From: an uncultured Collinsella sp.
Lineage (GTDB): Bacteria; Actinomycetota; Coriobacteriia; Coriobacteriales; Coriobacteriaceae
DNA length: 20,391 nucleotides
Direction: 5' to 3'
Assembly (NCBI GenBank): GCA_934654515.1
Contig: CAKUGA010000021.1
Span: 1-20,391 of the forward strand
Shown: positions 14,380 to 20,391 of the stretch, one piece after another
Position numbering within the stretch: position 1 is the first letter of the stretch
How the letters are laid out: each line of letters starts with the position of its first letter
Program-made: the position numbers and the translations under genes
Notes under the pieces: model-generated
The model's input: only the letters and a program-made list of their open reading frames with translations
What the model was told of the DNA's origin: nothing
The model's database searches: none

Positions 14380-14964
14380 TTACTCGTCAAGTGTTTCGAT
14401 ACGGGGCTTGATGATGCCATATCCACCATTCTTACGGTGATACACCACATTGATGAGGCCAGTCGTCGCGTTCTCGAACACGTAGAAGTCATGGCCCAGC
14501 AGATCGGTCTGCACCAGCGCCTGCTCCTCAGTCATCGGGGTGACGTCGATGACCTTCTCGCGGACGAGCAGGTCATCGTCCTCCTCGGGCAGCAGCAGGT
14601 CGGCCAGATCCTCGACACGCTCGACCGGTGCAACATCCGCTGCGCTGGCACCACCCTGGCGGTTGTCCACGACCTTGGTCTTGAACTTGCGCAGCTGGCG
14701 GGTGACCTTATCGGCGGAGAGGTCGATGGCGGCGTACATATCTGCACCATGCTCGGCAACGCGAATCACCGAACCGCGGGCGCGAACCGTAACCTCGACG
14801 ATTGCCGGGTTGGGGTTCGAGGGATTCTTCTCATAGCGAAGTACAACGTCGACCGTCATGGGCTCGATATCGAAAACCTTGAGCGCCTCGCCGATCTTCT
14901 CATCCACATGCGCACGCAGAGCATCGGTTACCGTCGTCTTGCGTCCAGAAACCTTGATATCCAT
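14380..14964 (-). CDS. hpf: Ribosome hibernation promoting factor, long form
   Basis: A 194-residue protein of the long HPF class, which dimerises 70S ribosomes into inactive 100S particles in stationary phase. The N-terminal S30AE domain (1 to about 100) begins MDIKVSGRKTTVTDALRAHV and continues to SADKVTRQLRKFK. A linker leads to the C-terminal dimerisation domain (about 135-190) with VREKVIDVTPMTEEQA, LLGHDFYVFENA and VYHRKNGGYGIIKP. The ATG at 14964 follows GGAG by 6 bases; a longer in-frame reading to 15024 is not supported by a site. It has its own terminator. The 5' region has a hairpin (arms 15086-15093 and 15102-15109) but no promoter I can assign with confidence. Confidence 0.95.
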   Translation of the reverse strand: MDIKVSGRKTTVTDALRAHVDEKIGEALKVFDIEPMTVDVVLRYEKNPSNPNPAIVEVTVRARGSVIRVAEHGADMYAAIDLSADKVTRQLRKFKTKVVDNRQGGASAADVAPVERVEDLADLLLPEEDDDLLVREKVIDVTPMTEEQALVQTDLLGHDFYVFENATTGLINVVYHRKNGGYGIIKPRIETLDE

Positions 14965-15180
14965 ACGTGGCTCCAATCTGCCTCGGGGACTTACTGTACT
15001 GGCTATGTACCCATTGCCGTGCATTTAATCACGCGGATTCCCAAAGACCCGAATAACGATTGCTTGATACCGCATACCGAAGTCTCGCACTTTTCTGTGG
15101 CAAAGTGCGCTATGGGAGGGCGTCACCGGCATTAGTTTTGGCCCTAGAAATTTGCTTTGACCTGCTGGTTTTATAGAGAT
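14965..15180. other. hpf upstream region
   Basis: A gene-free region between hpf and the terminator of the lipoprotein gene. CGCACTTT (15086-15093) pairs with AAAGTGCG (15102-15109), a GC-framed hairpin without a T-run. The promoter of hpf must lie here, but no -10/-35 pair stands out. No open frame is credible. Confidence 0.4.
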
Positions 15181-15215
15181 GAAAAAGCCGGGCTCCCCTA
15201 TTGGGGAAGCCCGGC
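15181..15215 (-). terminator. Rho-independent terminator of the lipoprotein gene
   Basis: GCCGGGCT (15187-15194) pairs with AGCCCGGC (15208-15215), with an inner CCCC/GGGG helix and one bulge; TTTTTC follows on the minus strand. A second hairpin (GGCGTCTC arms, 15239-15267) lies between it and the stop codon, so the transcript ends in tandem stem-loops. Confidence 0.9.
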
Positions 15216-15281
15216 AGTGCGTGTTGAAACCGTGAAGAGGCGTCTCTCCTAGCGCATAGGAGACGCCACCCCTAGCAATAA

Positions 15282-16274
15282 CTAGCTATTAAGCTTGTTA
15301 ATGTCGTCGTCGGTGATGGTGTCTTCCTGGCTGGACGATTTGTCTTCGGAGGATGCGGTCTCATTGTGGGAATCGGAGGACTCGCTGCCGGAGGATGCGG
15401 AGCCAGACGACTGAAGGTTGACACCAGATACTGTCTTAGTGGTGAGGTCGTAGGGCATCGTGCCATACCAGACGCAGTGGACTGCCTCGAGCGTACCGTC
15501 GACCGTGATGCCGTCGAGGGCATCGCTCACGGCACGGCACAGTTCGTCATTGGACGAGAGGCCCGCAACACCAAGCGTCGAGGGCGCCTCGAGCGCACCG
15601 ACATAGGAGATCTCGCTCATCAGGCGTGCAAGGTAGCCGCCGGCCGTGGAGTCGCAGATCACATAGTCGACTTCGCCGGACTCGAGCGCCTCAAAGCACT
15701 CGTTGATGTTGGGGTAGGTCTTTTGGTTGGCGGTGATGCTCTGCTTAGCAAGCGCCTCCTGCGAGGCCGATGACATCTGGACACCCAGAGTAGACGTGTT
15801 AAGGGTATCGGTGGAAACGTTTAGCGACCCACCATCGCTGGTTCTACCGAACACGGAAGCGGCATCGTACAGGCAGGTGCCGAGCGAGCTAACGTCCCCG
15901 TCCGTGGAGTTGATCTCGCCGATAAAGATATCAGCCTTTTTGTCGCCGAGCGCGGAACCTGCCGAGGACGCATCGACAAAGGCGACCTTAAGGCCCATGC
16001 GGCTTGCGAGGGCGCGGGCAGCGTCGACTGCATACCCCGTGAGCTCGCCGTCAGCGCCCTGCATGGCCTGCGGCGCATCGGAGGTATCGAGGGCAACCGT
16101 CAGGGTACCGGGAGTGACCAGGGCATCATCCGACACCGTGGGCGTGACGGTCTCGTACTCGATCTGGTCGATCGTGGGAGTCGTGAACGTAGACAGCGGG
16201 TTGAACGCGCATCCGCTCAGGCCCAAAACGGCGATGACCGCTGCGGTCCCAGCACCTAACCGAGCCGCGTGCAT
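15282..16274 (-). CDS. Family 3 solute-binding lipoprotein
   Basis: A 330-residue exported lipoprotein. The signal peptide MHAARLGAGTAAVIAVLGLSGC ends in the lipobox LSGC, so Cys22 is lipidated and the protein sits on the outer face of the membrane. The mature part resembles ABC-type solute-binding proteins of family 3: PGTLTVALDTSDAPQAM, GELTGYAVDAARALASRMGL, KKADIFIGEI, then NECFEALESGEVDYVICDST. These usually bind amino acids. The last 60 residues are a Ser/Glu/Asp-rich tail. The ATG at 16274 follows GAGGGG by 7 bases; ATG 16292 (with AGGG) and a much longer reading from 16511 are also open. No permease or ATPase gene is adjacent, so transport versus sensing is open. Confidence 0.85.
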   Translation of the reverse strand: MHAARLGAGTAAVIAVLGLSGCAFNPLSTFTTPTIDQIEYETVTPTVSDDALVTPGTLTVALDTSDAPQAMQGADGELTGYAVDAARALASRMGLKVAFVDASSAGSALGDKKADIFIGEINSTDGDVSSLGTCLYDAASVFGRTSDGGSLNVSTDTLNTSTLGVQMSSASQEALAKQSITANQKTYPNINECFEALESGEVDYVICDSTAGGYLARLMSEISYVGALEAPSTLGVAGLSSNDELCRAVSDALDGITVDGTLEAVHCVWYGTMPYDLTTKTVSGVNLQSSGSASSGSESSDSHNETASSEDKSSSQEDTITDDDINKLNS

Positions 16275-16292
16275 CAAGCTGCCCCTCACCAT

Positions 16293-16623
16293 GTCCACTA
16301 CCCTGCCTTCTGTGTCGTATACGATCCGTGCGTTGCGCGGAATATCAGATTGTTCCCACCAGCTGACCTGGTATTTGACCCCACACTTGCGCACCGGGGT
16401 GTTTGCTCGGGAGGCCGCAGCCACCTTCACGACTGGCCCGCTCGCCCGCGAGGCGGTATTGCCCCAAAGAAAGTAGAACGGACGGTGCGGCTTACATCTA
16501 GGACGCGCCATGATCGCGCCGCGCGCACGCGGTCGCTTACGTGGATCCCTTTGACCGCGTCTGTCTTGGACTAGGACGGGCATTTCGTCCGTCCGCAACC
16601 ACAGCCTGGTAGGAACGTAGCGC
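16293..16623 (-). other. Long leader of the lipoprotein gene, with in-frame open stretch
   Basis: About 330 bases between the predicted promoter and the start codon. The frame of the lipoprotein stays open throughout, with an ATG at 16511 (MARPRCKPHRPF...) that lacks a ribosome binding site. The encoded stretch includes SWWEQSDIPRNARIVYDTEG, which looks protein-like, but it would put about 80 residues before a normal lipoprotein signal. It may instead be an untranslated structured leader. I recognise no riboswitch or known RNA in it. Confidence 0.4.
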
Positions 16624-16652
16624 ATTATAGCTAAGTTCAAGCTAAAGTTTAA
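16624..16652 (-). promoter_or_regulatory. Predicted promoter of the lipoprotein gene
   Basis: A perfect TATAAT on the minus strand (16629-16624) with TTAAAC (16652-16647) exactly 17 bases upstream. Transcription would start near 16617, about 340 bases before the preferred start codon. Confidence 0.55.
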
Positions 16653-16725
16653 GGTTAGGGGCGTCATTCGCATCGCGAGTACAGATTTCGCAGGTCGGAG
16701 TGGGCTATTCGTGCCCCTGTGAAGC

Positions 16726-16772
16726 CCGGAGCTCCCCTACGGGGAGCTCCGGGGCACCCTTCTTGGGGTGCC
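16726..16772. repeat. Two tandem GC-rich hairpins
   Basis: CCGGAGCTCCCC (16726-16737) pairs perfectly with 16741-16752 over a 3-base loop, followed at once by GGCACCC (16753-16759) pairing with 16766-16772. No T-tract is present on either strand. They adjoin the 217-bp inverted-repeat element by one base and may be the terminator of the minus-strand gene to the right, or part of the element. Confidence 0.6.
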
Positions 16773-16773
16773 G

Positions 16774-16990
16774 TGGCCAAAATATGGCAAATATGAGTAC
16801 TGTCACCAATTTAGTAACAGGCAATTTTGGCCTCTCGGACAGATTTTGCGCTCAGTGTCGCCAACCTGATGCTTAGTTATTCTACATTTGTATATTATCT
16901 TCTTACTTTATGCCGTCCCCGAGTCCTAAATTCCTTGATTTTGCTGTTACTGATTTAGTGACAGTACTCATATTTGCCATATTTTGGCCA
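16774..16990. mobile_element. 217-bp MITE-like element with 47-bp inverted ends
   Basis: The left end (16774-16820, beginning TGGCCAAAATATGGCAAATA) matches the reverse complement of the right end (16944-16990) at 44 of 47 positions, the outer 33 without mismatch. The 123-bp interior is AT-rich compared with the surrounding genes (for example TTCTACATTTGTATATTATC) and has no open frame. It lies 34 bp past the stop of the minus-strand gene at 17025. Long inverted ends, small size and foreign base composition are typical of a miniature non-autonomous transposable element. The flanks show no obvious target duplication. As transcribed RNA it would fold into a very long hairpin. Confidence 0.7.
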
Positions 16991-17024
16991 GGGCATATGA
17001 TTAACCCCCTAATTTCGACGTGAA

Positions 17025-18134
17025 TTAGACCGGCTTAAGCCCAAAACACGCCCGCAGCGTGTTAAGCAACGCCTCTTGCTTCTTCCTGCGGGCGTCGACG
17101 CGATTGCGGTACCGCTTGCCCATGCGTTGATGGATACGCCATGCGAGTGCTTCCATCGCTTCCATGTCGCAAAGCATCTCGTTGTTGACCGTCGCGACCT
17201 CGATTCCCATAGTAATCAAGCCCGTGTTGCGCTTTTCATCATGGATACGTCCCCTCCGAGAGGAATGGCCCAGCTCACCGTTATATTCCAGGTCAAACCG
17301 GGCCGCTTCTTGATACGCATCGCAAACTGCATGGGGCATCCCCGAGATTGCCTGCGCACGATCGTTGAACTCGATTTTGTAGTCGGTCTTAAAAGGACCA
17401 CAGGAAAATCCGCCATAGGAAAACGGAAGTGAAAACATGGCGAGCATGATGCACTCCATGGGTGAGCGCAGGTTTTCCGACAGATACGGACACAAACGCC
17501 GCAGTTGTTTGGCCGCACTCCCCTTGCATACCGCAAGGTAATCTGCCAGGCGATCGGGCGTCAGCGCCAGCTCGACTTCAAAGTAGCCCACGTCTGCTGG
17601 CTGGTCCTTGTCCTTTGCAAGTTTATTCGTAACAGGCGAGGTGTAGGGAGGCAGATACTTCCCGCGGTCGCTCAGTGAAATCTTAGAGCACAGCTCCTGG
17701 GCCAGGGCAAACGCCTGGATGCAGCCGACCTCGCGCGCAACGGCAACACAAAGGGCCTCGGGAGATAGGCTGTACACCCCCGGTTCCACCTCTAGAATCG
17801 AGCCGGCGGGCAACCCGGAACACACGGACCAGCCTACGCCAGGCATGCGGCGGCGCTGCGCCGCAGATCCCACCAGCAAGCACAGATCTTCTTGCACCTC
17901 GCCACTTTTGGCTCCAATTCGCACCAAGTCAGGAAGATAGATATCCTCGGTCGAGGGCGACGACGTGCGCAGCACACGGCGCTCTTCATCGGGATTAAGG
18001 TCCTTCCAGCTGATATAGCCCATCTGCCGGCGCTCGGCGCGCATCATGCGCAGCGCTGAAGCGCCTGTTAGGATTACGGAAGCCGCTAGCTGTTCGCCTG
18101 TCGGCTCGTTGCGCCGCTCAATCTTCACTGCCAC
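17025..18134 (-). CDS. DUF559/VSR-like (AbiEi-related) protein
   Basis: A 369-residue cytoplasmic protein. The C-terminal third resembles the VSR/DUF559 endonuclease-like fold: SPMECIMLAMFSLP (224 onward), then FDLEYNGELGH (Asp281, Glu283, His290), Asp299 in IHDEKRNTGL and the strand MGIEVATV. D-x-E-Y-x-G, His and Asp form the PD-(D/E)XK-like set, so catalytic residues appear intact. The N-terminal half is unassigned. Related proteins occur as AbiEi-type antitoxins and as stand-alone proteins; no toxin gene is next to this one. The start is GTG 18134, preceded by GGGGTGG and 10 bases after the comF stop; readings further upstream overlap comF in another frame. It ends with a basic helix (RRKKQEALLNTLRACF). 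Function unknown. Confidence 0.7.
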   Translation of the reverse strand: MAVKIERRNEPTGEQLAASVILTGASALRMMRAERRQMGYISWKDLNPDEERRVLRTSSPSTEDIYLPDLVRIGAKSGEVQEDLCLLVGSAAQRRRMPGVGWSVCSGLPAGSILEVEPGVYSLSPEALCVAVAREVGCIQAFALAQELCSKISLSDRGKYLPPYTSPVTNKLAKDKDQPADVGYFEVELALTPDRLADYLAVCKGSAAKQLRRLCPYLSENLRSPMECIMLAMFSLPFSYGGFSCGPFKTDYKIEFNDRAQAISGMPHAVCDAYQEAARFDLEYNGELGHSSRRGRIHDEKRNTGLITMGIEVATVNNEMLCDMEAMEALAWRIHQRMGKRYRNRVDARRKKQEALLNTLRACFGLKPV

Positions 18135-18144
18135 AAAACCACCC

Positions 18145-18951
18145 CTACCAAACACGTGCGATAGCAAGGCCATCGACTGCCGCAGCGCCGGCACGCTTGA
18201 GCTCCGCCGAGGCTGCTGCCATGGTCGCGCCCGTGGTGATAACGTCATCGATAAGCAGTAGGCGGCGGCCGTGCACGTCCTCAACCGTCTCGTACATGCC
18301 TTGGGCACGCTCGCGACGCTCCTCACGACCGAGTTCGCGCTGGTCGCCATGCCCGTACTTGACGAGGGCATCGAGCAGGGGAACACCCGACAGCTCGCAA
18401 AATGGGCGCGCAATGGCCTCCATATGATCAAAGCCACGCCGCCGAAACGCTGCCGCCGTCGCAGGCACAAACACCACCGCATCCGCACCGGACAGCACAC
18501 CTCCTAAGCGTTCGGGCGCTACGACCTGGGCATGCAGGGCGGTGTCGTAGAGCAGCTCCGCCAGATACGGCGCCAGGCGTCGCTCGCCCGCGTCCTTGTA
18601 CGCTTTAATGATGCGCGGCAGCGGATGCGCATAGACGGAGCACGCCAGGCAGCGGTCGAGCGCCTCCGCCATTGCCGAGGACGTGCCCTCGACCGAACAC
18701 TCAGTGCACAGCAAATCCCCAAACGGGGCGCCGCATCGGGTACAGCTATGACGTGGGTCGATGAGCGTGAGCGCGGCCAGGCAGTCTTGGCAAATAAGCG
18801 CACCGGCGCGCTCGCAGCCGGCACATCGTGTTGGCGACAATGCCTCGAGTGCCTCGCGTGCCGCCCGCTCGGCAAACGGCAGCAATTCGTCCGCAAACGG
18901 TAGGGCGCCGGCACCCTGCAGACGGCTCAATTTGTTCAGATGGCTCTTCAA
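18145..18951 (-). CDS. comF: ComF family phosphoribosyltransferase-like protein
   Basis: A 268-residue protein of the ComF/GntX family, associated with DNA uptake in competent bacteria. Two zinc-ribbon pairs lie at Cys43/46/54/57 (RCAGCERAG, ICQDC) and Cys70/73/82/85 (CTRCGAPFG, CTEC). A type I phosphoribosyltransferase domain follows, with the PRPP-binding motif LLLIDDVITTGAT near 231-243. The start is TTG 18951, supported by AGGGAGGG 7 bases upstream; there is no nearby ATG. That ribosome binding site is part of the 3' arm of a perfect 11-bp hairpin. The gene lies 102 bp after ricT and is followed by the VSR-like gene, probably in the same transcript. No other competence gene is in the window. 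Confidence 0.92.
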   Translation of the reverse strand: MKSHLNKLSRLQGAGALPFADELLPFAERAAREALEALSPTRCAGCERAGALICQDCLAALTLIDPRHSCTRCGAPFGDLLCTECSVEGTSSAMAEALDRCLACSVYAHPLPRIIKAYKDAGERRLAPYLAELLYDTALHAQVVAPERLGGVLSGADAVVFVPATAAAFRRRGFDHMEAIARPFCELSGVPLLDALVKYGHGDQRELGREERRERAQGMYETVEDVHGRRLLLIDDVITTGATMAAASAELKRAGAAAVDGLAIARVW

Positions 18952-18955
18952 GACA

Positions 18956-18989
18956 CAACCCTCCCTACGTTCGGTCGCAGGGAGGGTTG
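18956..18989 (-). promoter_or_regulatory. Hairpin that buries the comF ribosome binding site
   Basis: CAACCCTCCCT and AGGGAGGGTTG are exact complements over 11 bp around a 12-base loop. On the minus strand the 3' arm AGGGAGGG is the Shine-Dalgarno sequence of comF, 7 bases before its TTG. It could also be the transcription terminator of ricT, but TTGTGTC rather than a T-run follows. Confidence 0.65.
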
Positions 18990-19053
18990 TTGATTCAGCG
19001 CTATGGTACCCCGACGCGATTGGGGTAAGGCGGGTTAAATCCGCTCGCGGGCG

Positions 19054-20391
19054 TTATTCGCCGGCGGGCGGTTGTGGTGCGGCCGAAGACGGGGTCGAGC
19101 CCTCGCCACCATTCTGGCGCGGCTTGCGGGAACGGTGACGGCGACGGCGCTTTTGGCCCTGGTCGGCCGAGCCCTCGCCACCGCGATCTTCGCGCGGCTC
19201 GCGCTCGTCGCGAGCGGCGCCACGCGAAGCCTTGGCAGCCGCTCCCCCGCCATCTCCGGGACGCCGGCGCGTGACCTTGACCTCGCCATCCGAGACCTGA
19301 TCGGCCACGGAGGGCACTGAGGGCTTCTGCTGCGCGCCCGAGGAATGGCGACGGCGCGGACGCGGGGCGCGCTCCTCCTCGCCACGTGACTTGCCGCCCT
19401 TGTCGGCAGGCGTATCGGAACCCGAGGGATCCTTGGAAGCGGCACCAGCCTCGCGAGCAGCTGCGGCGCGGAAGGCATCCTCGCGCTCCTCGCTCGACAG
19501 GTGACGGCGGCGACGGCGCGTGGGGTTCATGCCACCGCCGCGGTTTTGCTGCTGAGGCTGCTGAGTCTCGCGCTCGCGGGAGGAGTTCTTGCCTGCAGCT
19601 GCAGCCTCGCCGACATCGCCCGAGCCCGCGCGCTTGCGACGACGACGGCCACCGGCGGCCTCCTCGGCCTCGGGCGTTGCGGCATTGCCACGGCCCTTTC
19701 CGCGGCCACGACCCTCGCCCTGCCCCTGACCGGCGCGAGCATCGGATTCAGCATCGCGACGACGGCGCTTGGGCATCGACGTACCGGCCAGACGGTCGGC
19801 GCTCGACAGGCCATCGCCCACGTCGACGCCGTTCTCGCGGTCGAGTTCCATGAGCGCCAGACGCATCTCGGGCGACTCGATGCGCTCGAGCACGTCGCGC
19901 GTCACGCAGTCGGGGCGGCAGTTGCAGCCCTGCTCGGCGGCCTTCTTTTTGCAGCCCTCCGAGCAAGTCATATCGGCCAGGTTGACCTTAAAGACCTTGC
20001 CGTTCTCCAGGCGCAGCACCAGCTGCTCACGCGGCGTGTCATATTCCTGAATACGCGCCTTGCCGAGCGGCGTATCGATGAGCGTCTTCTTTTTGGGCGC
20101 ACGGCTCTTAAAGTCCTTGTAGGCCTCGAACTCGTAGCGCAGGCAGCACATCAGGCGGCCGCACACGCCGCTGATCTTGGAGGAATTGAGCGGCAGGTCC
20201 TGCTCTTTTGCCATGCGGATCGAGACGGGCTCAAACTGTCCGCCAAAGCGCGTGCAACAGAGCTCCTGGCCGCACTGGGCATAGCCGCCCACCAGGCGAG
20301 TCTCGTCGCGCACACCGATCTGGCGCATGTCGACGCGAATGTGCAGCGTCGAGGACAGATCCTTGACGAGCTGGCGAAAATCGACGCGCTC
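19054..20391 (-). CDS. ricT: RicT/YaaT (PSP1 domain) protein with extended tail, 5' end cut
   Basis: The last 445 residues of a PSP1-domain protein; the gene continues past the right edge in the same frame. It matches RicT (YaaT), part of the Fe-S RicAFT complex that promotes RNase Y-dependent mRNA processing in Bacillus. Family motifs: DFRQLVKDLSSTLHIRVDMRQ, QIGVRDETRLVGGYAQCGQELCC, FEPVSIRMAKEQ, SKISGVCGRLMCCLRYE. A further cluster of five Cys lies after the PSP1 core (CSEGC, GCNCRPDC; 19906-19965). From 19776 to the stop, about 240 residues are disordered and basic, with Arg blocks KRRRRD, GRRRRKR, TRRRRRH, RPRRRH and KRRRRHRSR separated by Gly/Ala/Glu-rich spacers. Bacillus YaaT lacks such a tail. 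RNA binding by the tail is an inference. Confidence 0.9.
   Translation of the reverse strand, partial: ERVDFRQLVKDLSSTLHIRVDMRQIGVRDETRLVGGYAQCGQELCCTRFGGQFEPVSIRMAKEQDLPLNSSKISGVCGRLMCCLRYEFEAYKDFKSRAPKKKTLIDTPLGKARIQEYDTPREQLVLRLENGKVFKVNLADMTCSEGCKKKAAEQGCNCRPDCVTRDVLERIESPEMRLALMELDRENGVDVGDGLSSADRLAGTSMPKRRRRDAESDARAGQGQGEGRGRGKGRGNAATPEAEEAAGGRRRRKRAGSGDVGEAAAAGKNSSRERETQQPQQQNRGGGMNPTRRRRRHLSSEEREDAFRAAAAREAGAASKDPSGSDTPADKGGKSRGEEERAPRPRRRHSSGAQQKPSVPSVADQVSDGEVKVTRRRPGDGGGAAAKASRGAARDEREPREDRGGEGSADQGQKRRRRHRSRKPRQNGGEGSTPSSAAPQPPAGE

Overview
The window is high-GC, densely coding DNA that looks like a chromosome of the actinobacterial class Coriobacteriia, most likely Collinsella or a close relative. 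The taxon is inferred from the G/C-rich third codon positions, the mix of sugar phosphotransferase genes with a long-form hibernation factor and a RicT/PSP1 protein, and the many short palindromic intergenic elements; no marker gene fixes it. Almost all genes lie on the minus strand. Plus-strand exceptions are the end of a family 1 glycosidase, galM and one tRNA gene.

Region 1 to 3.8 kb: the last 52 codons of a 6-phospho-beta-galactosidase-like enzyme with a strong terminator, a gene-free stretch with three kinds of palindrome (236-608), a DeoR-type sugar regulator divergent from galM, a 154-bp inverted-repeat element, a mannose-family PTS IIB protein whose phosphorylatable histidine is a tyrosine, and tRNA-Thr(CGT) with its own promoter and terminator.

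Region 3.86 to 8.67 kb is an amino-sugar module: a YhcH/YjgK/YiaL protein, nagA, a GntR/UTRA regulator (NagR/DasR type) and the GlcNAc-type PTS permease nagE (domains C and B only). TGGT-N4-ACCA operators, the half-site geometry of DasR/NagR, lie at the regulator's promoter and far upstream of nagE, with a degenerate copy before nagA. Together they suggest uptake and phosphorylation of GlcNAc, deacetylation to GlcN-6-P, and repression relieved by a phosphosugar.

Region 8.7 to 15 kb: a membrane-anchored SurA-N-like protein, then a tight five-gene run (degV, a beta-hydroxyacid dehydrogenase with a Cys/His-rich tail, a small membrane protein, a HEAT-repeat protein, NAD-type isocitrate dehydrogenase), preceded by the ribosome hibernation factor hpf.

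Region 15 to 20.4 kb: a family 3 solute-binding lipoprotein with a long leader, a 217-bp MITE-like element with 47-bp inverted ends, a DUF559/VSR-like protein coupled to comF, a hairpin that buries the comF ribosome binding site, and ricT, cut by the window edge, with an extra cysteine cluster and a long arginine-block tail.

The most unusual items are the metal-binding-like tail on the dehydrogenase, the His-to-Tyr IIB protein, the 217-bp inverted-repeat element, the comF leader hairpin and the RicT tail. I did not find a clear new defence or mobile system; the candidates are single-protein or regulatory oddities.
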